Origin: Nitrospinae bacterium RIFCSPLOWO2_12_FULL_45_22
GTDB lineage: Bacteria; 2-12-FULL-45-22
Length of the DNA stretch: 5,752 nucleotides
NCBI GenBank assembly: GCA_001803565.1
Contig: MHDQ01000237.1
Span: 1-5,752, forward strand
Direction of reading: 5' to 3'
Under the pieces are notes generated by a model. The model did not search any database. It was given only the letters and a program-made list of their open reading frames with translations, and had not been told where the DNA came from. A program made the translations under genes and the position numbers. Within the stretch, counting starts at the first letter, position 1. Each line of letters opens with the position of its first letter. This document shows positions 1 through 4,669 of the stretch, piece after piece.

Positions 1-260
1 ACTCCTCTCCCTTTCAAAGAAATCTGATATTAGCCAATGCTAATGACCCAAGAACCTTTACCCCAGCTACTACCTCCCTGGAACTCAGTCCAGGATACGA
101 TTTCCCCTTGACCCCATTCTTTTCTGTAACCTTACCTACAGGCTTAGCTGAGGGTGCTTATCAGGCCTTTGCGGCCTTAGCCGAACCTGGCTCTGCCAAG
201 GCTGGCTCTCTGCAGCTCCTCAGCCCCATCAGTCTGGCCCCGTTCACATTTATTCCTTGA
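1..260 (+). CDS. C-terminal end of a secreted beta-domain protein, paralogous to the 868-4326 product (partial, 5' cut by window)
   Basis: Reading from base 3 gives 85 open codons ending in TGA at 258-260; the other two forward frames stop within the first 45 bases. The peptide contains PRTFTP, FFSVTLP and AFAALAEPGS and ends in ISLAPFTFIP. The 1152-aa protein downstream has PRSFTP, FFSVTLP, AFAALAEPGS and ISLASFSFTR in the same order at its C-terminus, so the two share a terminal domain, and similarity is also visible at the DNA level. That domain appears to be an all-beta module of exported bacterial proteins. Here it lacks the acidic DSDANGKLD-like insert of the paralogue. The N-terminal part and any signal peptide lie outside the window. 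Function is unknown; export is inferred from the paralogue. No obvious terminator follows the stop. Confidence 0.85.
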   Translation, partial: SSPFQRNLILANANDPRTFTPATTSLELSPGYDFPLTPFFSVTLPTGLAEGAYQAFAALAEPGSAKAGSLQLLSPISLAPFTFIP

Positions 261-286
261 GGAGAACATTACATAAAGAATTACTT

Positions 287-310
287 GTAAAATTTGCTAT
301 AATATTTTAC
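287..310. promoter_or_regulatory. Inverted repeat GTAAAAT-N10-ATTTTAC, candidate operator of the antitoxin
   Basis: GTAAAAT at 287-293 and ATTTTAC at 304-310 are perfect inverted arms of 7 bp. They flank the 10 bp that carry the extended -10 (TTGCTATAAT). The symmetry centre falls at the edge of the -10 hexamer. Ribbon-helix-helix antitoxins usually repress their own operon by binding short palindromes over the promoter, so this is the natural operator candidate. The arms are AT-rich, so chance symmetry cannot be excluded. Confidence 0.5.
295..303 (+). promoter_or_regulatory. Extended -10 promoter of the antitoxin gene
   Basis: TGCTATAAT is a perfect TGn plus TATAAT extended -10 element. No good -35 hexamer lies 16-18 bp upstream (AAAGAA at 275-280), which is usual for extended -10 promoters. 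It lies about 78 bp before the ATG at 381, giving a 5' leader of roughly 70 nt. The intergenic position between a TGA and a new gene supports it. Confidence 0.65.
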
Positions 311-380
311 CACAATAAAGATGAATCAAGCCTGAGGTATTAGAACCATTACCAAGTTTTAGCCTTTGAAGGCAAAGGAT

Positions 381-653
381 ATGGGAACTGCAAGCTATAA
401 CAAGAAGACTACCTTTGTTCTAGATGCTCTCTTATTGGAACAAGCCAAAGAGGCAGTAAAGGAAGGAGGCTATAAATCCCTTAATGTCTTTGTTCAAGAT
501 GCCATCTATCAGTGGGTAAAGATTCTTCAGAGGGAGAAGATAAAGAAAGAATTCCTAGAGGCAAGTAAAGACCCCCTCTTTTTAGTTGATATAGAGGAAA
601 TTAATAGAGATTTTGAGTTTACTGACCAGGAAATCTTAGCGGATGGAGGATGA
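381..653 (+). CDS. MazE-like ribbon-helix-helix antitoxin (CopG/Arc type)
   Basis: A 90-aa protein is read from the ATG at 381. GAAGG at 368-372 lies 8 nt upstream and favours this start over the in-frame TTG at 366, which has no Shine-Dalgarno. The fold reads as a short basic beta strand (KKTTFVLD, about residues 8-15), helix A (LLLEQAKEAVKEGG, 17-30), a turn, then a long helix B (from SLNVFVQDAIYQWV, 33 onward). This is the order of a ribbon-helix-helix DNA-binding domain. The acidic tail (DPLFLVDIEEINRDFEF, 64-80) resembles the toxin-binding tail of MazE-type antitoxins. The stop overlaps the ATG of a broken mazF-like frame (ATGA at 650-653), the normal antitoxin-toxin coupling. Expected role: dimeric cytoplasmic repressor that would neutralise MazF. 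With the partner broken it may be orphaned, or act on a toxin elsewhere. Family call is from sequence pattern only. Confidence 0.88.
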   Translation: MGTASYNKKTTFVLDALLLEQAKEAVKEGGYKSLNVFVQDAIYQWVKILQREKIKKEFLEASKDPLFLVDIEEINRDFEFTDQEILADGG

Positions 654-801
654 AGATAGAGAGATATCAATGGGGTATTTTAAAGCGAGCCTAGATCCGG
701 TAAAGGGCTCGGAACAACGGGGTACCAGGCCAGTTCTGGTAGTGAGTAATGTCAAAATCACTCAGTAAACGAGCCAAAATGTTATCCTCCTAAAAAATTA
801 T
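650..801 (+). pseudogene. Degraded mazF-like endoribonuclease toxin (frameshift plus early stop)
   Basis: The frame opens at ATG 650, overlapping the antitoxin stop, and begins MKIERYQWGI, like the N-terminal strand of MazF/PemK toxins. It hits TAG at 692-694. From about 685 the -1 frame continues KASLDPVKGSEQRGTRPVLVVSN, which carries the family signature LDPxxGSEQxGxRPVLVVSN. Adding one T to the run at 678-681 would restore one frame (WGIFKASLDPV), so a 1-nt deletion is the simplest history. A second stop (TAA 766-768) cuts the toxin soon after this strand. Weak similarity (QNVILL) continues to about 801 before a final TGA. Intact MazF is about 105-120 aa, so most of the RNA-binding barrel and the later catalytic-region strands are missing. 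The -1 frame also has its own ATGs at 643 and 670, but could yield only a fragment of at most 41 aa. It is almost certainly inactive. Confidence 0.85.
679..685 (+). other. T TTA AAG slippery heptamer at the toxin frameshift
   Basis: Read in the frame of the ATG at 650, bases 679-685 spell T TTA AAG, which fits the X XXY YYZ pattern used for -1 ribosomal slippage. A -1 slip here moves exactly into the frame carrying LDPVKGSEQ. No strong downstream pseudoknot or hairpin was noticed. Because the shifted frame still stops at 766, it more likely marks a mutation hot spot at a homopolymer run than working recoding. Confidence 0.45.
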
Positions 802-809
802 TGAAATAG

Positions 810-818
810 TGCTAAAAT
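810..818 (+). promoter_or_regulatory. Candidate extended -10 promoter of the large repeat-protein gene
   Basis: TGCTAAAAT fits TGn plus TAAAAT (one mismatch to TATAAT) and lies 49 bp upstream of the ATG at 868. TTGAAA at 801-806 is too close to be its -35 element. The stretch TTGAAATAGTGCTAAAATAT resembles the antitoxin promoter region from 285 (TTGTAAAATTTGCTATAATAT up to 305) with the same TGCTAnAATAT core. It falls right after the toxin remnant. Confidence 0.45.
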
Positions 819-852
819 ATGAAAGTAAATCGGCATAGATAAGATCTCACTG

Positions 853-858
853 AGGGGG
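853..858 (+). promoter_or_regulatory. Purine-rich ribosome binding site deciding the start at 868
   Basis: The G-rich tract AGGGGG lies 9 nt before ATG 868. This favours 868 over the out-of-frame ATG at 864 (5 nt away) and over the in-frame ATG at 898. Starting at 868 also gives a complete signal peptide with a basic N-terminus. Confidence 0.6.
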
Positions 859-867
859 TGGGTATGG

Positions 868-3800
868 ATGAGGGGAAGAAGTCAGAGATCTATCCTCATG
901 TCTTTTATAGTAGTCATCTCTATCTTATCAATGGCTTTGGATTGCTTAGCCGCCAATCCTTTTCGGCTGAAAGCCCTTACCCAGGGCTACCCTACGGAAT
1001 TGGAATATTCTTCTCTCACCTACTACTATTCTTATCCCCCTTCACCTAGTCCTATCTCCTTCAATGACCTTGATCAGGTAGCTTTTGTCGCCAAGACCGT
1101 AAACCCAAAAGGGATTTTCCTTTATGATGGAACGTCCGCTCAAGAGGTCTTTCTAGAAAAGGGCCTTACGGCCGATGCCGCCCAGATGAATACCCAGGGT
1201 CATATGGCCTTTCGGGTATATGACAAATCCACCCAGAAATATGCCCTTTATTTGTTTACGGGAGAAAGTTCACAGAAAATTTATGATGATGTGCAAGACT
1301 TTAGTTTAAATAACCAGGATCAGATAGTCTTCTCTTCCTCCCGCAAGCTATTTTTTTATGATGGTACCCAGATAACCAATATCTCTTCCCTGGGCGAGTT
1401 TTTAGAACTTTACTCCTTCAGCCTGAATAACCAGGGCCAGGTAGCTTTTCTAGCCTATAACGCTACCTCCTTACAGAACGACCTCATGATCTTTGCGGCA
1501 GGTCAAATGACCAATGTTACCGCGGGGAAAGGCGTTACCTTAAGCAAAACTTCTACTTTTTTTATTAATGATCAAGGCCAATTAGCCTTTATTGCCAGTG
1601 ATAGCTCAAACAAATATTACCTATTTTTTTACGATGGCCGCCGCCTCTCTAACCTGACTCTTAATGCTGGCATAACCCTTTCTTCATCTTCCTCCTTTCG
1701 GCTTAATAATAAAGGACAGATAGCTTTCTTAGGGACTCAAGCCTTTTTCTTCTATGATGGGGCAAATATTATCAATATTACCCAACAGACCGGGATTAGC
1801 CCTTATGCGTCCAACCCTTTGTTTATCTTAAATGATCAGAGCCAAGTAGCCTTTTTTGGCTATGACAATACCACCAAGCGAAACGGCCTCTTCCTTTTCG
1901 CTAACCAGGCTGTTAATAATATTACCGCGGGTATTAAAGACATAAGTGGTCTGCATTCTTTCTTCTTGAATAATAAAGGCCAGTTAGCCTTTCAGATCGG
2001 CGAAAAACGTGATGCTACTTATTCATCCAATATCTATTTTTTTAATGGGACCCATGTTTTAACTGTCAGTACCAGCCCACCACGGGATTATACTTATCCC
2101 TATTTTATTCTCAAAGGTCTCAATGAAATGGGTCAGATCCTATTTTCGGATTCAGCTTCCCTATACCTCTATGATGGTGTTAGTACCAAGAATCTTGCCA
2201 CCATCCTGGCTACCCATGAAATCCAGGTAAATATTATTGATAAAGCATCTCTGAATGAGAAAGGTCAGGTGGCCTTCTCGGGCTCTAAGGTCTATTCTTA
2301 TAACTCGGCTGATATCTTCCTTTATCAGGACGATAAATTGATTAATCTTACAGCTAGAAAAGAGCTGGTTCAGGATAGCGCCCCTTATTCCTATTCTCTA
2401 CCCCGGCTAAACAACCTCGGTCATATGGTATGTTGGGGGAGCAAGTCGGCCTATAGTCAAGAAGGGAGTATCTATCTTTATGATGGTAGCTCCCTGAAAG
2501 AGATTATCAAGAATCCACCGTTTGCCGTAAAAGACCTGAGGCTCAATGACCAGGACCATATAGTAATCCGGGCACCCAATGATATCTATCTTTTTGACGG
2601 AACCAGGCTCCGCCATATCACTGCCAATAACGAGCTGAAATTACCCAGTAGCTCTTATTCTGATCCTATCTTTTTCACCTTCAATAACCAGGATCATATA
2701 GCCATCCGCTATAATTATTACTATTCCTATGATAAGCAAGGCAATATCCTTTACTTCTTTGACGGCAATACCTTAAAAGAAATATATCGTAACACCTCTC
2801 CAGTCTCCCTTATGCTCGATATGAACAATAAGGGCCACCTGACTTTTTCGAGTGCGCCCGAAGGGTATATAACCGACCTCTATCTCTATGATGGCTCTAC
2901 CATTACCAATCTAACCAATACGGCAGAGCTAAGTGAATCGTATCCGGCTATAAACGATAAGGATGTGATAGCCTTCCAAAGCTATACTCTCTATTCTGGG
3001 GCCGACACTCAATTATCATTATATGCTGATAATCGTATTAGCGAGTTATTTAAGACAAAGAAGGACTTGGAGGGCATTCGGGACAATATTCAGCTCAAAG
3101 ATAACTACCTGGCCTTTGAGGGTACTTCTCTTTCGAGTAACGATTGGAATCTCTATCTCTATGATGGTAAGAAGCTACATATAGTAGCCAAATTAGGCTA
3201 TGGGAACTATCTCCTCAATGGCCGGGCCCGGGCAATATTATACACCACCTCAGCCAAGGAATATGGGGGCCTGACACCCTGGGAGATATATATGGCCGTG
3301 CCACTGCCCCTGGCTGATGCCGGGCCTGACCAAATGGTTACTGTGGGCTCCAAAGTCATATTGGATGGCTCAAGTAGTTATGATATCGATGGCGATCAGA
3401 TCAATTATCACTGGGTAATGCTCTCCAGGCCCGTGGGCAGTAATGCGACCCTCTCCGATCCTACTGCTTCCAATCCTAACTTCATAGCGGATACTCCGGG
3501 AATATACGAGCTGCAATTAATGGTAGATGATGGTAAAGAGAGGAGCGAGGCCAATAGTGTGCTTATCACCGTAGTGGATGCCGGAGAGCAAAAACCAATA
3601 GCTTACGCCGGCCCAGACCGGGTGGTGACTACCGGAACAACCATAACTCTGGATAGCTCAGCCAGCTACAATCCTTCAGGAGATGACTTGAGTTATAGCT
3701 GGTCTTTGCTGAGAAAGCCTTCTGATAGTCAGGCTACCTTATCTGATTCTGCTAGCAAGAATCCGTCTTTACCAATTGATAAGGATGGACTATATGAGAT

Positions 3801-4326
3801 TGATCTGGTGGTAAAAAATAGCCAGGGCCAGAATGTGTCTGATACTATCAATATCTTTGCTCTAGGCAAAGATACCAAGGTTATGGTAAAGGCCAACAAA
3901 TCTGAGTATCGGGCAGGAGATACCTTAGAACTGTTTCTCTGGAAGGGTAATAGCAAATCAGGAAAGCCCGTTACTGCCGATATTTTTATCGGATTTGGCC
4001 TGCCTGATGGAAGTCTCTATTTCTTCGATCCTGCCTTGATCTTGAAGCCATCCAATTCCACTAATCCCCGAAGTTTTACCCCATTTGCCGAGGCCGCTAG
4101 CCTGATTCCTGACTTCGTATTTCCCGACTCTGTCCAGATGAATGCTGATAGCGATGCCAATGGCAAGCTGGATACCTTTCAGTTCTTCTCGGTAACCTTG
4201 CCTCCGACCTTACCCGCAGGGGAATATTTTGCCTTTGCTGCCCTGGCTGAACCCGGCTCTGTCCAGGCCGGCTCTCCTAGAATAGTAGGGGATATCAGCC
4301 TTGCTTCCTTTAGCTTCACCCGATAA
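868..4326 (+). CDS. Secreted NxxGxxxF-repeat (beta-propeller-like) protein with two PKD-like domains and a C-terminal beta domain
   Basis: The product is 1152 aa. Residues 1-28 form a signal peptide: basic MRGRSQR, hydrophobic core SFIVVISIL, and a signal peptidase I-like end CLA before ANPF. Residues about 60-800 hold some 17 degenerate copies of a roughly 45-residue repeat. Each has L-N-[ND]-x-G-[QH]-[IVL]-A-F followed by [LF]-[YF]-[LF]-[YF]-D-G, and often I-x-N-[IL]-T. This pattern suggests four-stranded propeller blades. Two PKD-like Ig-fold domains follow at about 812-904 (ADAGPDQMVTVGSKVILDGS) and 909-999 (AYAGPDRVVTTGTTITLDSS). Residues about 1001-1152 are a beta-rich domain (YRAGDTLELFLW, FFSVTLP, AFAALAEPGS) shared with the gene ending at 260. 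It contains an acidic loop D-S-D-A-N-G-K-L-D at 1094-1102 that could bind calcium. No catalytic motif, LPXTG or PEP-CTERM anchor is visible. Probable role: exported surface or extracellular binding or structural protein. The substrate is unknown. Confidence 0.93.
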   Translation: MRGRSQRSILMSFIVVISILSMALDCLAANPFRLKALTQGYPTELEYSSLTYYYSYPPSPSPISFNDLDQVAFVAKTVNPKGIFLYDGTSAQEVFLEKGLTADAAQMNTQGHMAFRVYDKSTQKYALYLFTGESSQKIYDDVQDFSLNNQDQIVFSSSRKLFFYDGTQITNISSLGEFLELYSFSLNNQGQVAFLAYNATSLQNDLMIFAAGQMTNVTAGKGVTLSKTSTFFINDQGQLAFIASDSSNKYYLFFYDGRRLSNLTLNAGITLSSSSSFRLNNKGQIAFLGTQAFFFYDGANIINITQQTGISPYASNPLFILNDQSQVAFFGYDNTTKRNGLFLFANQAVNNITAGIKDISGLHSFFLNNKGQLAFQIGEKRDATYSSNIYFFNGTHVLTVSTSPPRDYTYPYFILKGLNEMGQILFSDSASLYLYDGVSTKNLATILATHEIQVNIIDKASLNEKGQVAFSGSKVYSYNSADIFLYQDDKLINLTARKELVQDSAPYSYSLPRLNNLGHMVCWGSKSAYSQEGSIYLYDGSSLKEIIKNPPFAVKDLRLNDQDHIVIRAPNDIYLFDGTRLRHITANNELKLPSSSYSDPIFFTFNNQDHIAIRYNYYYSYDKQGNILYFFDGNTLKEIYRNTSPVSLMLDMNNKGHLTFSSAPEGYITDLYLYDGSTITNLTNTAELSESYPAINDKDVIAFQSYTLYSGADTQLSLYADNRISELFKTKKDLEGIRDNIQLKDNYLAFEGTSLSSNDWNLYLYDGKKLHIVAKLGYGNYLLNGRARAILYTTSAKEYGGLTPWEIYMAVPLPLADAGPDQMVTVGSKVILDGSSSYDIDGDQINYHWVMLSRPVGSNATLSDPTASNPNFIADTPGIYELQLMVDDGKERSEANSVLITVVDAGEQKPIAYAGPDRVVTTGTTITLDSSASYNPSGDDLSYSWSLLRKPSDSQATLSDSASKNPSLPIDKDGLYEIDLVVKNSQGQNVSDTINIFALGKDTKVMVKANKSEYRAGDTLELFLWKGNSKSGKPVTADIFIGFGLPDGSLYFFDPALILKPSNSTNPRSFTPFAEAASLIPDFVFPDSVQMNADSDANGKLDTFQFFSVTLPPTLPAGEYFAFAALAEPGSVQAGSPRIVGDISLASFSFTR
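1060..3240 (+). repeat. About 17 tandem NxxGxxxF repeats (protein level) in the 1152-aa product
   Basis: The motif begins at residues 65, 107, 147, 186, 233, 279, 321, 367, 418, 462, 514, 559, 605, 652, 695, 743 and 782, a spacing of 39-52 residues. Early copies are close to LNNxGQxAF. Copies 11-13 drift to LNNLGHMVC, LNDQDHIVI and FNNQDHIAI. The last two (LKDNYLAF and LLNGRARAIL) are degenerate. Between motifs a YLYDG or FFYDG strand recurs. DNA copies have diverged, so the array is old rather than freshly expanded. Confidence 0.85.
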
Positions 4327-4501
4327 ACTATAAATAAAAGGGTTAAAATGGGGCTTATGGGTTTAAGGAATACCCGCTAAGGATAGCGATTTGGACATGC
4401 TGGGGGTTATGCCTTCATTTCTTACCCGATTTAAACGTTCTGTCCCCATCTATCTATAAGGCTCTTACCGGAATTATTATAGCCAAGGATCTGCTGTTTC
4501 A

Positions 4502-4517
4502 TATCTCTGAGGAGATA
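4502..4517. repeat. Small hairpin TATCTC-TGAG-GAGATA
   Basis: Perfect 6-bp arms with a 4-base loop lie 40 bp upstream of the candidate -10 of the last gene. There is no T-run after it, so it is not a clear terminator. It could be a weak protein-binding dyad or mean nothing. Confidence 0.35.
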
Positions 4518-4553
4518 GGGGAGTAGAAAGATAACCCCTGAGGTACTCATTGC

Positions 4554-4562
4554 TGCTATAAT
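4554..4562 (+). promoter_or_regulatory. Candidate extended -10 promoter of the 4670 gene
   Basis: TGCTATAAT is identical to the extended -10 in front of the antitoxin gene. It lies about 107 bp before the ATG at 4670. No -35 hexamer is seen at 16-18 bp. Confidence 0.5.
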
Positions 4563-4574
4563 AAAAAAGTGCAT

Positions 4575-4580
4575 TATAAT
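4575..4580 (+). promoter_or_regulatory. Alternative -10 (TATAAT) for the 4670 gene
   Basis: A second perfect TATAAT lies 12 bp after the first. TTGCTG at 4550-4555 would be its -35 element, with a long 19-bp spacer. Whether one, both or neither is used cannot be told from sequence. Confidence 0.3.
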
Positions 4581-4669
4581 GGTTGGGAGGATTATTACGC
4601 GCCCGAAGGAAAGGCTTGAAAAGAAATATCGCAGGGGCTGACCCTTACTGTTATCGGCGGTTAATATGG

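Larger units (their letters stand above)
4327..4669. other. 343-bp spacer without a convincing gene
   Basis: This gap separates two secreted-protein genes. Small dyads occur just after the stop (GGGT 4359-4362 with ACCC 4372-4375, and CGCTA 4375-4379 with TAGCG 4384-4388), but no T-run follows, so they are not standard terminators. One + frame stays open for 59 codons (4347-4523, stop TAG 4524-4526) and reads plausibly at its end (ALTGIIIAKDLLFHISEEIG). It has no ATG and no Shine-Dalgarno, so I do not call it a gene. The right half holds a hairpin and the candidate promoters listed separately. Confidence 0.6.

Noticed and set aside
331-339. CCTGAGGTA shared with 4537-4545
   Set aside because: A 9-bp match between two places in a 5.7-kb window is expected by chance, and the two sites differ in position relative to their genes and -10 boxes.
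366-380. TTG at 366 as the antitoxin start
   Set aside because: No Shine-Dalgarno precedes it, whereas GAAGG is well placed for ATG 381, and the five extra residues add nothing to the RHH fold.
934-951. Lipoprotein signal (ALDC) in the 1152-aa protein
   Set aside because: Asp just before Cys does not fit a lipobox; CLA before Ala fits ordinary signal peptidase I cleavage better.
858-1049. Open frame from a GTG overlapping the start of the large gene
   Set aside because: It lies in another frame over the signal peptide and first residues of the 1152-aa protein. It has no family signal, and the alternative ATG at 864 sits too close to the G-rich ribosome site.
2407-2616. Minus-strand open frame, 69 codons
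   Set aside because: It lies wholly inside the repeat array of the 1152-aa gene and has no recognisable motif; it is a shadow of the repeats.
3729-3956. Minus-strand open frame, 75 codons
   Set aside because: It lies opposite the second PKD-like domain, with no ribosome site or family signal.
4359-4388. Rho-independent terminator after the large gene
   Set aside because: The stems are only 4-5 bp and no T-tract follows.
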